A DNA stretch of 64,000 nt from Nitrosomonas aestuarii (GCF_003046585.1 NZ_QAAE01000002.1:186001-250000); one strand, 5' to 3'; counted from the stretch's first letter, positions 8,593 through 21,124 are shown. Translations and numbers: made by a program. Notes: generated from the letters alone by a model not told the origin.

Positions 8593-9138
8593 TCAGACAA
8601 CCACAACAGAAATTTCATCCAAGAGGTCTAATAATCCTTGCAATGCTTTGGCCACTGACTGTTGTCGCACCGATTCACGATCACCTTCAAAATGACATGT
8701 TTCACTTTTTGATAGTCCTCCTTTTACCGCCCAGGCAAAACAGACAGTACCAATAGGTTTAACTTTGTTTCCACCAGTAGGGCCGGCAATTCCAGTGATG
8801 GCTACACTGATATGAGCTGGACTATTGTTTTGCGCACCGAATGCCATTTCTTGTGCAATTACCTCAGAAACGGCACCATATTTGTTGAGTGCAGTCATAC
8901 TGACACCCAACATTTCATGTTTAGAAAGATCGCTATAAGTAATAAAACCACGTTCATACCAAACAGAGCTACCAGCAATTGCCGTGATAATCTGTCCCAA
9001 CCACCCGCCTGTGCAAGATTCTGCGCTAACCATCAATAAACCATGTTGCCGAAGACGTTCTCCAACTTTAGTTGCTAAGTATAAGATTCTTTGCCCATTA
9101 TCAACATTGTCAAAACCTCCAACTTTTCCAGTGTCCAT
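8593..9138 (-). CDS. pncC: Nicotinamide-nucleotide amidohydrolase (CinA C-terminal family)
   Basis: PncC deamidates nicotinamide mononucleotide to nicotinic acid mononucleotide in the pyridine nucleotide salvage cycle. The 181-residue protein is the stand-alone amidase form without the N-terminal COG1058 domain of full CinA. Family motifs are SAESCTGG near residue 38 (the Ser nucleophile), GFITYSD, AVSEVIAQEMA and ITGIAGPTGG. It stands about 190 bases from pgpA on the same strand, in an order (pncC beside pgpA and thiL) often seen in beta- and gammaproteobacteria. Confidence 0.92.
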   Translation of the reverse strand: MDTGKVGGFDNVDNGQRILYLATKVGERLRQHGLLMVSAESCTGGWLGQIITAIAGSSVWYERGFITYSDLSKHEMLGVSMTALNKYGAVSEVIAQEMAFGAQNNSPAHISVAITGIAGPTGGNKVKPIGTVCFAWAVKGGLSKSETCHFEGDRESVRQQSVAKALQGLLDLLDEISVVVV

Positions 9139-9329
9139 ATAAAATAGTCAGTATCTTATTAAAATCATCCTGATTACATCATAATAATCTGAGTGATGAT
9201 ATGTAACGATCACAGAATGTGACATCACAATGTGCAACTCAGAAGAAAGGCAGTTTTTGTCAAGAGACCTAACGTGACCAATGGAGTTAAATAGTTAACT
9301 AGGCTTATTATTACTCAGTTGATGAAGTA

Positions 9330-9875
9330 CTAAAGCAATACCCAAGCCTTCCAACCCGACAAGCAAAGTAAAGTAAAAAATGCTGCGATCAAATCGTCGA
9401 ACATGACACCAAAGCCATTTTTCAAACGTTGGTCATAATATCGGATAGGCTGTGGTTTGATAATATCAAACAATCGAAACAGGAAAAAAGCTACAAGCTG
9501 CCAAAACCAACCCGCTGGTGTAAAATACAACACCAGCAAAAACGCAACAGTTTCATCCCATACAATACCACCATGATCAGATTCACCCAGTGCTTTTCCA
9601 GTTACCCCACATGCCCATATGCCCAGAATAAAGAAAATGTCAATCAATAACAATAAATGAATTGGATCAAGATAATGATCCAATACCCAAAATAATGGAA
9701 ATGCGATAAGTGTCCCGACAGTACCAGGTGCTTTAGCGCTCAGTCCAAAACCACCTGAAAAAGCTATAAAATAGGCAGGATGCTTACAAACGAAAACAAT
9801 ATCCGGTTGCGAGACGGATAATCCAAAATCCTTATTATTGGAAGGGTAATCAGTTTTAGGAAGCAAAGTGGTCAT
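9330..9875 (-). CDS. pgpA: Phosphatidylglycerophosphatase A
   Basis: PgpA removes the phosphate from phosphatidylglycerophosphate to make phosphatidylglycerol at the inner membrane. The 181-residue product has several hydrophobic segments. Family motifs are seen in GGFGLSAKAPGTVGTL, VWDETVAF and the late FDIIKPQP segment with its following MFDDLIAA, which together supply the acidic catalytic residues. The start overlaps the end of thiL by 20 bases, so translation is coupled. The thiL-pgpA pairing is a standard proteobacterial arrangement. Confidence 0.93.
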   Translation of the reverse strand: MTTLLPKTDYPSNNKDFGLSVSQPDIVFVCKHPAYFIAFSGGFGLSAKAPGTVGTLIAFPLFWVLDHYLDPIHLLLLIDIFFILGIWACGVTGKALGESDHGGIVWDETVAFLLVLYFTPAGWFWQLVAFFLFRLFDIIKPQPIRYYDQRLKNGFGVMFDDLIAAFFTLLCLSGWKAWVLL

Positions 9876-10827
9876 ATCCTCTCTTCTCCACGGTTATTTC
9901 CCTACCTTCGGCATCCATTACAAGTAAACCTTCTCCTTGCGTAATTTCTCCAATCATAGTTAAAGGAATTTTTAATTTTTGTGCAATACTTTCAATAGAA
10001 TTGCGATTATTTTTTGGAGCAGTAAAACACAATTCATAATCATCGCCACCCGCAAGAAGACACTGAACAGCTAGAGACGAAGGTAAAAATCGTTTCAAAA
10101 CTTCAGAACATGGCACAGCTTCCAACTGTATTATAGCCGCACTTCTTGATGAAACTAAAATATGCCCCAAGTCTGCCATTAACCCATCTGAAATGTCGAT
10201 TGCACTATGTGCCAGACCAGTCAAAAGTTGTCCCAATTCGATGCGTGCTATCGGCATATGCAATGCTGACATGCAAAGCTCCGCTTCTTTATCAGTCAGT
10301 TTTATTTTTTGCAGTTCAAATTTTAATGCTAAAGCGGCATCACCCAAACATCCGGATACCCAGATATCGTCACCCGATTTTGCACCATCGCGACGCAATG
10401 ACTGACCTTTTTCAATTTCTCCGATAATTTGTACACCAATATTAAGTGGTCCGGAAGTAGTATCACCTCCAATGAGTGCAACATGATGCATTCGCGCCAG
10501 TTCATGAAAACCTCGAGCAAACTCGCTCAACCATACCTCATTATATTCGATTAATTTTTTGGGTAATGTCAATGAAAGAGTTACCCATCGAGGCCTGGCT
10601 CCCATAGCGGCCATATCCGATAAATTGACAGAAATGGCTTTATAACCCAGCTTATAAGGATCTACATCTTCAAAAAAATGCTGTCCTGAAACCAAGGTAT
10701 CTGTGGAAATTGCCAATTCCATTTTGGCTGTCGGCGCTATTATTGCTGCATCATCTCCGATACCCAGTATTGTATCGTTGGTCGGCCGCTTAAAATAACG
10801 CTGGATAATCTCAAATTCCGAAGACAC
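9856..10827 (-). CDS. thiL: Thiamine-monophosphate kinase
   Basis: ThiL phosphorylates thiamine monophosphate to thiamine pyrophosphate with ATP. The 323-residue protein begins with the typical EFEIIQRYF segment and has the metal/ATP-binding GIGDDAAII near 22-30, STDTLVSGQHF, GGDTTSGPL, and ISDGLMADLGHI in the second half. Length and motifs are those of the PurM/ThiL family. It lies between nusB and pgpA, overlapping pgpA. No TPP riboswitch is visible before this transcript. Confidence 0.95.
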   Translation of the reverse strand: MSSEFEIIQRYFKRPTNDTILGIGDDAAIIAPTAKMELAISTDTLVSGQHFFEDVDPYKLGYKAISVNLSDMAAMGARPRWVTLSLTLPKKLIEYNEVWLSEFARGFHELARMHHVALIGGDTTSGPLNIGVQIIGEIEKGQSLRRDGAKSGDDIWVSGCLGDAALALKFELQKIKLTDKEAELCMSALHMPIARIELGQLLTGLAHSAIDISDGLMADLGHILVSSRSAAIIQLEAVPCSEVLKRFLPSSLAVQCLLAGGDDYELCFTAPKNNRNSIESIAQKLKIPLTMIGEITQGEGLLVMDAEGREITVEKRGYDHFAS

Positions 10828-10871
10828 GATTTGAAAATAGGCTTACCAAAATAACAGACTTTGGTTTACCA

Positions 10872-11345
10872 TTAAGTTTGTGCCGAAGTTTCAACCGCAC
10901 GTAATTTCAGCGCAAGTTTGTCTAAAACACCATTAACATACTTATAGCCATCACTGCCTCCATATGTTCTAGCCAGTTCTATCGCCTCGTTTATGATTGC
11001 TCGATAAGGTACTTCTAAAAAATGGATTAATTCATATGTACTTAATAGTAGTATAGCAAACTCTACCGGGCTCAATTCCTTTAGGGATCTGTCGAGAAAA
11101 GGCTGTATGGTCGCTTCCAGTGTGCTCACATCACTGAGTACGCCTTTAAACAGAATTGAAAAATATTTTTCATCAGAACGATAAAATTCTTTTGTCTCAA
11201 TTAGTTGAGCCTCAATAAAATTGATTGTACCACCCGCCACGCGCCACTGATAAATACCCTGTAAAGCAAGTTCCCGTGCCATCCGCCGGCGGCTTTTTGG
11301 TTTTGTGATTTTATTTTTTGCTGTTACTTGTATATCAGTCAACAC
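10872..11345 (-). CDS. nusB: Transcription antitermination factor NusB
   Basis: NusB with NusE (S10) binds boxA in rRNA leaders and supports antitermination. The 157-residue all-helical protein has the N-terminal [15 protein letters not shown] segment, which forms the RNA-binding surface. The C-terminal part carries [13 protein letters not shown] and [12 protein letters not shown], both family hallmarks. The gene overlaps the end of ribH by 11 bases. The ribH-nusB-thiL-pgpA order is the common proteobacterial operon. Confidence 0.95.
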   Translation of the reverse strand: MLTDIQVTAKNKITKPKSRRRMARELALQGIYQWRVAGGTINFIEAQLIETKEFYRSDEKYFSILFKGVLSDVSTLEATIQPFLDRSLKELSPVEFAILLLSTYELIHFLEVPYRAIINEAIELARTYGGSDGYKYVNGVLDKLALKLRAVETSAQT

Positions 11346-11820
11346 TATATTCTTCCAGCTTAATCAGTAAATTTCCCATTTCCACAGCAGCTCTGGCTAC
11401 ATCTGAACCTTTTTGACTCATACGCTCAAGCGCCTGATCTTCAGTATCAGTTGTTAAGATACCATTCATAACAGGAATCTCCGTTTCCAACTGTACTTGT
11501 GTTATTCCACGCGCTGATTCATTGGCCACTACCTCAAAATGATATGTATCGCCACGAATAACAGCACCCAAAGCTATAAGCACATCAAATTGATTGGAAT
11601 ATGCCATTTTTAATAACGTTGCAGGTATTTCCAATGCCCCAGGGACAGTTATCAGCAAAATATCCGGATCCTGTACGTTATACTCTTTTAATCTCTCTGT
11701 ACACGTACCTAAAAGCCCTTCCCCTATATCAATATTAAAACGACTCAATACGATACCAACCCGCAGCCCATCTCCATTGAGGTCTGGCTCAAATTCTAGA
11801 ATATCGTCATAGTACGCCAT
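11335..11820 (-). CDS. ribH: 6,7-dimethyl-8-ribityllumazine synthase
   Basis: RibH condenses 5-amino-6-ribitylaminouracil with 3,4-dihydroxybutanone 4-phosphate, the penultimate step of riboflavin synthesis. The 161-residue subunit shows [14 protein letters not shown] near the N-terminus, [14 protein letters not shown], and [19 protein letters not shown] carrying the catalytic His. [14 protein letters not shown] follows near the end. The product of the neighbouring ribBX gene supplies one substrate, and the RibE enzyme uses the product. The gene overlaps nusB by 11 bases. Confidence 0.97.
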   Translation of the reverse strand: MAYYDDILEFEPDLNGDGLRVGIVLSRFNIDIGEGLLGTCTERLKEYNVQDPDILLITVPGALEIPATLLKMAYSNQFDVLIALGAVIRGDTYHFEVVANESARGITQVQLETEIPVMNGILTTDTEDQALERMSQKGSDVARAAVEMGNLLIKLEEYSVD

Positions 11821-11891
11821 TTTTTCTCCCGTTTATATTCACAATTCAATTATTTAATGACTGATGCCGCATTCCAAACAAAATTTGAGAA

Positions 11892-13001
11892 TTACGACCT
11901 GTTATGATCAGATGCATCTACATAACTGGTCACTTCTAAACCGAATCCTGTCATGCTAGGCATTTTCCTTGGCGTTGCTAATAACCGCATTTTTCCAACA
12001 TTTAAATCCCTCAGTATTTGCGCGCCGATACCATGATCTCTTAAATCCGATTTATTTCGGCCAGAAAAATCGGATTCATGCAATTGAACACGCTCAATCA
12101 GCTTATCAGAATTTTCTTTCCCATGTAAAAGGACAATGACTCCACTCCCAGCTTCAGCAACCATGCGCATAGCTTCATGAATATTCCAAGAATGTGTATC
12201 GTCATGAACATCCAGCAAATCAATGACAGACACAGGCTCATGCACGCGCACTAATGTCTCGCTATCAGGTTTTATTTCTCCCTTGGTTAAAGCAAGATGA
12301 ACTGTGTCAGCTGTTTCATCACGATATGCAACGAGAAAAAAATTTCCATGTATTGTTTGAATTGCACGTTCTGCTACGCGCGTTATCAGACTTTCGGTCA
12401 AGCTTCGATAATGAATTAAATCTGCAATGGTACCAATTTTAAGCCGATGCTTTTCAGCAAATGCCATCAGATCAGGTAATCTTGCCATGCTGCCGTCTTC
12501 TTTCAGTATTTCACAAATAACGGATGCTGCTGTCAGACCGGCCATACTGGCCAAATCACAGCCAGCTTCCGTATGGCCTGCGCGAACCAGTACACCTCCT
12601 TTTTGCGCCATTAATGGGAAAATATGCCCAGGTTGCACAATATCTTCCGCTTTAGCATCCGCTTTAACAGCGGCTTTTATCGTACTTGCACGATCTGCTG
12701 CTGAAATACCCGTAGTAACACCGCTAGCTGCTTCAATAGATAATGTAAAATTAGTTCCAAGCGGAGAGCGGTTTGCAGTGACCATCAAAGGCAAATTTAA
12801 TTGGTGACAACGTGCTTCCGTCAGCGTTAAGCATATGAGGCCTCTACCATGGGTTGCCATAAAATTAATGGCTTCAGGCGTAACAAAATCAGCAGCTAGA
12901 ATCAAATCGCCTTCATTCTCCCGATCCTCTTCATCAACGAGAATAACCATTCTGCCAGTTTTTAAATCAGCAATAATGTCCTGTATGGTGCTGATTGTCA
13001 T
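11892..13001 (-). CDS. ribBX: 3,4-dihydroxy-2-butanone 4-phosphate synthase with a degenerate GTP cyclohydrolase II-like domain
   Basis: The first 200 residues or so are a complete RibB domain: [13 protein letters not shown] near 22-34, [12 protein letters not shown], and [15 protein letters not shown] later on. It should make dihydroxybutanone phosphate from ribulose 5-phosphate. The remaining 165 residues align with GTP cyclohydrolase II ([28 protein letters not shown]). However, the zinc-binding cysteines of the usual SECLTGDVFGS...CDC segment are absent, and so is the QEGRGIG motif. I therefore call it the RibBX type, with an inactive second domain; a separate ribA should exist elsewhere. 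The gene overlaps ribE by 4 bases and precedes ribH. Confidence 0.9.
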   Translation of the reverse strand: MTISTIQDIIADLKTGRMVILVDEEDRENEGDLILAADFVTPEAINFMATHGRGLICLTLTEARCHQLNLPLMVTANRSPLGTNFTLSIEAASGVTTGISAADRASTIKAAVKADAKAEDIVQPGHIFPLMAQKGGVLVRAGHTEAGCDLASMAGLTAASVICEILKEDGSMARLPDLMAFAEKHRLKIGTIADLIHYRSLTESLITRVAERAIQTIHGNFFLVAYRDETADTVHLALTKGEIKPDSETLVRVHEPVSVIDLLDVHDDTHSWNIHEAMRMVAEAGSGVIVLLHGKENSDKLIERVQLHESDFSGRNKSDLRDHGIGAQILRDLNVGKMRLLATPRKMPSMTGFGLEVTSYVDASDHNRS

Positions 13002-13624
13002 TTTTCCAATTTTCCTGATATAACCAATAGGTTTTCTACATAACGTGCCAACATATCTGTTTCCAAATTGACAAGCATACCTGGTTTTAACTCACTTAAA
13101 GTTGTCATAGACAAGGTGTGCGGAATTAGATTCATCGAAAATTCACCTTTCTCAATCTGATTAATAGTAAGGCTTACGCCATTAACTGTAATTGATCCTT
13201 TAAGCGTAATGTAGCGTAACAGCTGCCTGGGTGAGGAAATTGTCAATGTAAAATTTTCGCCATTTTCTCTCGATGGTTTAAACTTAACCACTTTCCCAGT
13301 CGCATCAACATGCCCGCTGACAAGATGACCGCCCAGCCGATCAGACAAACGCATGGCCTTCTCGAGATTGACCAACTGACCGGATTTATCCAAACCCCAA
13401 GTACATTGAAGCGTTTCTGGAGACACATCGACTGTAAATAACGTATCAGGTTTCGCCGTTACAGTCAGACAAACACCATTTACAGCAATACTATCTCCAA
13501 TTGAAACATCGCTCATATCTAGAGAACCTGGAGAAATACTCAGGCATAACCCATTGTCAAAACAATTTGTTAGAGGATTGACCTGCGTTATTGTGCCAGT
13601 TGCCTGAATAATTCCTGTAAACAT
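12998..13624 (-). CDS. ribE: Riboflavin synthase alpha subunit
   Basis: This enzyme dismutates two lumazine molecules into riboflavin. The 208-residue protein shows the duplicated lumazine-binding fold: [12 protein letters not shown] at the start, [12 protein letters not shown] near 44-55, [13 protein letters not shown] at about 93-105 starting the second repeat, and [11 protein letters not shown] in that repeat. Length is normal for the family. It is the first gene of the riboflavin block and overlaps ribBX by 4 bases. The 75 bases upstream are too short for an FMN riboswitch, and none is seen. Confidence 0.95.
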   Translation of the reverse strand: MFTGIIQATGTITQVNPLTNCFDNGLCLSISPGSLDMSDVSIGDSIAVNGVCLTVTAKPDTLFTVDVSPETLQCTWGLDKSGQLVNLEKAMRLSDRLGGHLVSGHVDATGKVVKFKPSRENGENFTLTISSPRQLLRYITLKGSITVNGVSLTINQIEKGEFSMNLIPHTLSMTTLSELKPGMLVNLETDMLARYVENLLVISGKLEK

Positions 13625-13698
13625 AAATTCCTTTATCTATAAAGATACAACTTGCACGAATCCATCTTATATTAAATAGAGCAAATCTCTTAAACAAC

Positions 13699-15051
13699 TT
13701 AAGAATCTTCACCGGCAACGTTTTTCAGAATTTCATAATAAGCACGTACCGAATTTGTCAAAGTTACTGCTTCATCACCGCGCGCATGACCATATTGTAT
13801 GGTATTGGAATAATGTTCTTTGTTCAGCAATGGCAACGTTTTTTTCAAATCTATCCATAAATCCGGATTTAAATTGAAACGCTTCGCCAATGCTCGTGCA
13901 TCAATTATCCGACCATAACCCTGATTATATGCAGCTAAAGCCATCCAGGTTCTGTCAGGCTCTAGAACACTTTCTGGAAGCTTATCTTTTAGTAGTTTTA
14001 AATAACGCGCACCAGCAACTATATTCTGACGTGATTCCGTAGGGTTTTTAACTTTCATTCGCCTTGCGGTCTCTCGTGTCAGCATCATCATTCCACGCAC
14101 ACCGGTAGGCGATTTTGCCTGTGGATTCCAATGTGATTCCTGATACGCTAAAGCAGCCAACAAGCGCCAGTCTATGTCAGTTAAACGCTCTGCTTGTAAA
14201 AAATAGCTTTTCAAGCCGGGCAATTTTGATTGAATTTTTTTTTTAAAAAAATATATATCACCCGGACTTAGTTGATGATACTGTCCATTGTAGCTATCTA
14301 ACAATTGCCCCAATACGCCTTCGTGCATAATACGCTCAAAAAACATATTCACTTTGTCAAGCAATAATTTTTCTGTAAATTTAGGAAAAATCCATCGACT
14401 GACAGACGAATCTAATTCAAAAGCACCTTTTACTCGAGGATAAAAGTGATTTGCTTTTTTAATATGCAGGGAATCAGCCACTGTATAAGCGATATCGCCT
14501 CTATCCAGTTTAGCCAGTAATGCTTCACTCGAAAGTGTCACAGCAGACCATGACAGTTCAGGAATTTCTAATTTAATTTTTTGCAATTGCTTTTCATGTG
14601 TTGAACCGTTGGGAACTTCAATCTGTTTTCCAATAAGTTTTTGAATATCCTGAGGTTCAGCGTTTTTAGCATTAAAAGCAATCTGATGATGGGTATGTAA
14701 ATAAACCGGACCTAAGACAAAACGAGATGCTTGCTCTTCTGGAATATCCAGGCCAATGGCAAAATGAGCCTGATGTTTCTGCAATGCAGTTAAAGCAGAT
14801 TCAACCTCAGACTTCACTACAAAACGAATCTCTAAGCCGATCTCAGCTGCAAATTCATGTACTAAATCATAGGTTATACCAGAAAAGTTACCTTCATCAT
14901 CAATGTAAAAATTATCTGTATATTCTACCGTTATCACCACCAGTTCATTAGTCATTGAAAATGGTGAAACGGGTTTTTCAAAAGAATTACATCCCGTGAG
15001 CCCGAGTCCGCAAAAACTAAAAATAAGAATTCTTATTATTGTTGAATGCAT
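13699..15051 (-). CDS. mltF: MltF-type membrane-bound lytic murein transglycosylase
   Basis: The 450-residue lipoprotein cleaves peptidoglycan glycan strands to give anhydromuropeptides. A lipobox LTGC lies at about 18-21, giving outer-membrane anchoring. Residues 35-260 form a periplasmic solute-binding-like module (GNFSGITYDLVHEF). From about 290 there is a lysozyme-like SLT domain with ALAYQESHWNPQA, whose Glu is catalytic, then GVRGMMMLTRETA and AAYNQGYGRI. This two-module layout is that of MltF. It stands 75 bases upstream of ribE on the same strand. I see no functional link between them. Confidence 0.93.
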   Translation of the reverse strand: MHSTIIRILIFSFCGLGLTGCNSFEKPVSPFSMTNELVVITVEYTDNFYIDDEGNFSGITYDLVHEFAAEIGLEIRFVVKSEVESALTALQKHQAHFAIGLDIPEEQASRFVLGPVYLHTHHQIAFNAKNAEPQDIQKLIGKQIEVPNGSTHEKQLQKIKLEIPELSWSAVTLSSEALLAKLDRGDIAYTVADSLHIKKANHFYPRVKGAFELDSSVSRWIFPKFTEKLLLDKVNMFFERIMHEGVLGQLLDSYNGQYHQLSPGDIYFFKKKIQSKLPGLKSYFLQAERLTDIDWRLLAALAYQESHWNPQAKSPTGVRGMMMLTRETARRMKVKNPTESRQNIVAGARYLKLLKDKLPESVLEPDRTWMALAAYNQGYGRIIDARALAKRFNLNPDLWIDLKKTLPLLNKEHYSNTIQYGHARGDEAVTLTNSVRAYYEILKNVAGEDS

Positions 15052-15154
15052 AATCCATTAAACCACTCTCTTCGCACAAAATAATCTAGGAAAAATAATA
15101 GATAGATTGGTTTAACCGATTTAGTCAAGCGTTGATGTTAGCAAAAGACAAAAT

Positions 15155-15231
15155 TGGCGCGCCCAACACGATTCGAACGTGTGACCCCCGCCTTCGGAGG
15201 GCGGTACTCTATCCATCTGAGCTATGGGCGC
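15155..15231 (-). tRNA. tRNA-Arg (anticodon CCG)
   Basis: The minus strand folds into a 77-base tRNA starting GCGCCCATAGCTC, with a perfect seven-pair acceptor stem and an encoded CCA. The anticodon stem CCGCC/GGCGG encloses CTCCGAA, so the anticodon is CCG. The T-loop TTCGAAT is standard. Confidence 0.95.
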
Positions 15232-15862
15232 CAATACAGTAAAAAGAGTAAAACGGCGACAGCATAACCTCTTTTATAAAACTCGTCCAACATGTATCGA
15301 TTTCTTATACGACAAGTCTGTTTCAATCTACACTGAAAGATGAAAAAAAATCAACACAACCTATCTATAACATCACTATACTTTTTATCCAGTCTTCTGC
15401 ATCTAATTTTGAAAAGTAATCCTACAATAGGAATGATCGATATGATATGAAGTTTATTACAGCCAATTATTGGCCCCATTGTTATCGATAGGATCTCTGC
15501 CTCCTCGCGCCAAAGCCTAAAGAAGAATTCGCGCAATATCTCAATATCTTTTAATACGAATACGGTAACTCAGGTTTCCATTGCACAGACTAAAATAATT
15601 AAAATAGAGCAGGTAAAGCAACGTATTTGTTACTGGCTGGAGACCTTTTATCGGCTGAGTATGGAGGAATTGCGCACTTTCGAAAATATTAAAGGTGTTT
15701 CACGTGAAATGAATCCGTCTTTAGAAAAATAAAATTATAAAATAGCACAAATCAATGAAAGTTTTAGTTTTGATAAACATACCGGTTTAATCATACTACT
15801 GTCACAATGAGTAAATCGGTATGTCATACTTGAAAAGTATAAATTTACGTTAAATAACGTTA
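15232..15862. other. Intergenic stretch between tRNA-Arg and gyrB
   Basis: No complete gene is evident in these 630 bases. The one item of note is a plus-strand frame without an ATG near its beginning (about 15453-15732), listed separately. A 12-base palindrome AATAACGTTATT at about 15852-15863 touches the gyrB stop. It has no T-run, so it is not a convincing terminator. Confidence 0.4.
15453..15732 (+). pseudogene. Start-less open frame of about 92 residues, possible gene remnant
   Basis: After an in-frame TGA near 15450, a plus-strand frame stays open to TAA 15730-15732. It encodes a stretch with a natural look: KIIKIEQVKQRICYWLETFY, then SMEELRTFENIKGV, ending MNPSLEK. No ATG, GTG or TTG with a ribosome-binding site begins it except an internal ATG near 15660. 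I do not recognise the family. The C-terminal tail of a decayed gene, or chance, are both possible. Confidence 0.25.
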
Positions 15863-18322
<2,460 letters not shown>

Positions 18323-19441
18323 TTAAATTTTCATGGGCATGATGACATATTTAAAATCTTCCTTGCCGGGGATTGTAATCAGTACACTACCCGATGCTTT
18401 AACCAATGAAAAACGAAATGTATCCACTAGTATATTATTTAGAAAATCGAATAGATACGTAATGTTTAAACTGAAATCAATTGTGTCATCATCATATTGT
18501 ATGGCAATTTCGTCCGTTGCCTCTTCTTGTTCGTTATTTTTACAGATAATTCCGAGTTTTTCTTTACTGATAATCAGGCGGACGCCTCTTAATAATTCAT
18601 TTGGATTGGAAAGAATTGATACACGCTGCAGTGCATGCAGGAAAGTTAAGCGATCCAGATCAAAAAATATATCGCTTTGATCGGGGATGGCACGGCTATA
18701 GTTAGGATATTTTCCATCAATAACTCTGGATATAAGTACAATATTTGAAAAAGAGAATCTGATTCTTTTCGCAAAAATTTCTATATTGATGGGTTCTTCA
18801 TTATCTTTTAAAAGTTTTCCTAATTCGATAATAGTTTTGCGTGGCAGTATAACTTCATAATTCATATTAGCCGGTTGAATCGTTGTTAATGCAAGTGCTA
18901 ATCGGTGCGTGTCTGTACCTACGGTTTTTAATTCATCATTTTCTATTGCTAATAAAACACCGTTTAGAAAATAACGTATATCTTGTTCTGCGATTGCATA
19001 TTGAACATTGTTTAAAAGATTTTTAAAGGTGTTTTGCTGTAACGTAATTGCTGCTATTAATTCATTATCTTCTGTCGTGATAATAGGAAAGTCTTCGGGT
19101 GGTAAAATTTGTAAGTTAAACAGACTTTTTCCTGATTTAATCTGGAGTTTTTCATCTTTTCTGATTAAAGAAACTTCAGCATCAACGTCCAAAGAACGGA
19201 GAATGTCCTGCATTTTTTTTGCAGAAACTGTCAGAGAAAAATTTTGTTCCTGGTTATTGTTCAATTTAGAAATCGCTTTTATCTGCATTTCCATATCTGA
19301 TGTCAGAAAGTAAATTACCTCATCGTTTTTCTGTATCAATACATTGGATAAAATGGGAGATGTTTGTCGCTTTTCTACAATACCTGTAACCATTTGTAAC
19401 GGTTTGAGTAAAGAGTCACGCTTTGTTTTAATTAATAGCAT
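18323..19441 (-). CDS. dnaN: DNA polymerase III sliding clamp (beta subunit)
   Basis: DnaN forms the ring-shaped dimer that tethers polymerase III to DNA. The 372-residue product is full length, with the N-terminal KRDSLLKPLQMVTGIVEKR segment, an internal RYFLNGVLL motif, and the ending YVIMPMKI, where the terminal P-M-x-L/I tail is a clamp hallmark. It follows dnaA after a 224-base AT-rich gap that contains two DnaA boxes, and precedes gyrB. Confidence 0.97.
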   Translation of the reverse strand: MLLIKTKRDSLLKPLQMVTGIVEKRQTSPILSNVLIQKNDEVIYFLTSDMEMQIKAISKLNNNQEQNFSLTVSAKKMQDILRSLDVDAEVSLIRKDEKLQIKSGKSLFNLQILPPEDFPIITTEDNELIAAITLQQNTFKNLLNNVQYAIAEQDIRYFLNGVLLAIENDELKTVGTDTHRLALALTTIQPANMNYEVILPRKTIIELGKLLKDNEEPINIEIFAKRIRFSFSNIVLISRVIDGKYPNYSRAIPDQSDIFFDLDRLTFLHALQRVSILSNPNELLRGVRLIISKEKLGIICKNNEQEEATDEIAIQYDDDTIDFSLNITYLFDFLNNILVDTFRFSLVKASGSVLITIPGKEDFKYVIMPMKI

Positions 19442-19665
19442 TTATATATATATTTAGTAATAACTAATAAGCGTTTGTAATTTTTTGTATAATTTTATTT
19501 TTAGTTTAAAAATCAATTATATAGTATAAAAAAATAAACTGTATAAAAACAGAATTTTACTTGGATTGTTTGTGGATAAAATAAAAGAATGTTTTTATTT
19601 ATTCTTTATTCACAGGTTATTAAAAAGTTATTAAGCGAAAATAACTCATCACTTTTATTTAGTTA
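19442..19665. other. oriC: Candidate chromosomal origin (oriC) between dnaN and dnaA
   Basis: The gap is very AT-rich, especially 19442-19560, as expected of an unwinding element. It holds two perfect matches to the DnaA-box consensus TTATNCACA: TGTGGATAA at 19571-19579 (minus orientation) and TTATTCACA at 19606-19614 (plus). A weaker TTATCAACC lies at 19663-19671, at the dnaA stop. Location beside dnaA fits many bacterial origins. Two strong boxes are few for a proteobacterial origin, so part of the origin may lie elsewhere. Confidence 0.5.
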
Positions 19666-21027
19666 TCAACCACGCAAAATATGTATTAAAGCAGTATAGT
19701 CTCGATTAATAGCTGGGTCGGATGCACGTAATTCATTTATTTTACGATGACCATGCAGAACTGTTGTATGATCCCTGCCTCCAAAAGCTTCGCCAATATC
19801 GGGCAGACTGAGCGTTGTCAATTCTTTGGCGATAGCCATTGCCATTTGTCTGGGTCTTGCGATTACACGAGATCTTTTTTTTGAATACATTTCAGATACT
19901 TTTATTTTGTAGTAATCAGCTACTGTTTTTTGAATGTTTTCAATCGATATTTGCCGGTTTTGTACAGCAAGAAGATCTTTTAATGCTTCTTTGGTAATTT
20001 CAAGCGTGATATCCTGTTTGATAAAACGTGAGAAAGCCAATACACGTTTCAATGCACCTTCTAATTCACGAACATTCGAACGAATATGTTTTGCAATAAA
20101 AAATGCAACATGTTCATCCAGCGTTATTTTCTCCTGTTCCGCTTTTTTAATAAGAATGGCGACACGCATTTCCAGTTCAGGTGGTTCGATGGCAACGGTC
20201 AGGCCCCACCCAAAGCGTGAAACCAGACGTTCTTCAAGACCTGAGATTTCTTTTGGATAGGAATCGCAAGTAATAATGACTTGTTTGTGCGCTTCAATCA
20301 GCGCATTAAACGCATAGAAAAATTCTTCTTGGGTGCGGTTCTTACCGCCAAAAAACTGCACATCGTCGACGAGTAAAAGATCGAGTGAATGATAATAAAC
20401 CTTGAATTGATCAAATGATTTATGTTGATAAGCATTGACAACATCAGAAACATATTTTTCAGCATGAACATACCGTATTTTTGCTTGTTGATTGTTGTCA
20501 TGAACTAAATTTCCAATCGCTTGGATAAGATGTGTTTTACCTAAACCAACACCGCCATAGATAAATAGCGGATTGTAAGCTGTTCCGGGTGATTCGGCGA
20601 CCTGTATGGCGCCTGCGCGTGCGAGTTGATTGGCTTTCCCCGTGACAAAACTATCAAATGTAAAATTTGAATTGAGCTGACTAGAAGTTTTTTTATTTTG
20701 TTTTGATTGTTGAGAAGGTGTGGAAGCAATAACTTTTTTAACCGTTTTGGTATGGTTTGGAATTTTTGTCTGATCAGCTATTTTGAGATGAAACTGGATT
20801 TCTCTGGCAAAATGTTCTTCCGCCATGCTTTTGATGTGAGAAATAAAATTGTCCTGTACCCATTGCAGGACAAACCTGTTAGGTGCAATCAGGATTACTT
20901 CTGTTTCATTATCCTGATTGATTCCTTCTAATTCCAGCGGCTTGATCCAGGTATTGAACTGTTGTGCATTTAATTCATTTCTAAAGTGTTCAAGACAAGA
21001 TAACCAGAAAGTATTAAATGCCTGCAT
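19666..21027 (-). CDS. dnaA: Chromosomal replication initiator DnaA
   Basis: DnaA binds origin boxes and melts DNA to start replication. The 453-residue protein has the N-terminal oligomerisation domain ([12 protein letters not shown]), a variable linker, and an AAA+ domain with Walker [11 protein letters not shown] near 157-166 and Walker [10 protein letters not shown]. The box VII/sensor region follows, and then the C-terminal helix-turn-helix with the signature [15 protein letters not shown] near 425. It leads the dnaA-dnaN-gyrB group. Only about 100 AT-rich bases without good DnaA boxes separate its start from panC. Confidence 0.98.
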   Translation of the reverse strand: MQAFNTFWLSCLEHFRNELNAQQFNTWIKPLELEGINQDNETEVILIAPNRFVLQWVQDNFISHIKSMAEEHFAREIQFHLKIADQTKIPNHTKTVKKVIASTPSQQSKQNKKTSSQLNSNFTFDSFVTGKANQLARAGAIQVAESPGTAYNPLFIYGGVGLGKTHLIQAIGNLVHDNNQQAKIRYVHAEKYVSDVVNAYQHKSFDQFKVYYHSLDLLLVDDVQFFGGKNRTQEEFFYAFNALIEAHKQVIITCDSYPKEISGLEERLVSRFGWGLTVAIEPPELEMRVAILIKKAEQEKITLDEHVAFFIAKHIRSNVRELEGALKRVLAFSRFIKQDITLEITKEALKDLLAVQNRQISIENIQKTVADYYKIKVSEMYSKKRSRVIARPRQMAMAIAKELTTLSLPDIGEAFGGRDHTTVLHGHRKINELRASDPAINRDYTALIHILRG

Positions 21028-21124
21028 GATTCAACTATTATCAGTATTAATCGGTTATTCGGTTTTAAATGATGATTTAATTCGTTAATTATTATTATTA
21101 AATTTTTCAGTTAATTATCAGTCA

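Noticed and set aside
12427-12807. 126-codon plus-strand frame opposite ribBX
   Set aside because: It is a shadow of the RibB domain with Ala/Ser/Pro-rich antisense composition.
13625-13698. FMN riboswitch before the riboflavin genes
   Set aside because: The gap to the next gene is only about 75 bases and shows no conserved RFN core.
15351-15536. 61-codon minus-strand frame between tRNA-Arg and gyrB
   Set aside because: There is no ribosome-binding site or recognisable pattern, and it overlaps the more protein-like plus-strand frame.
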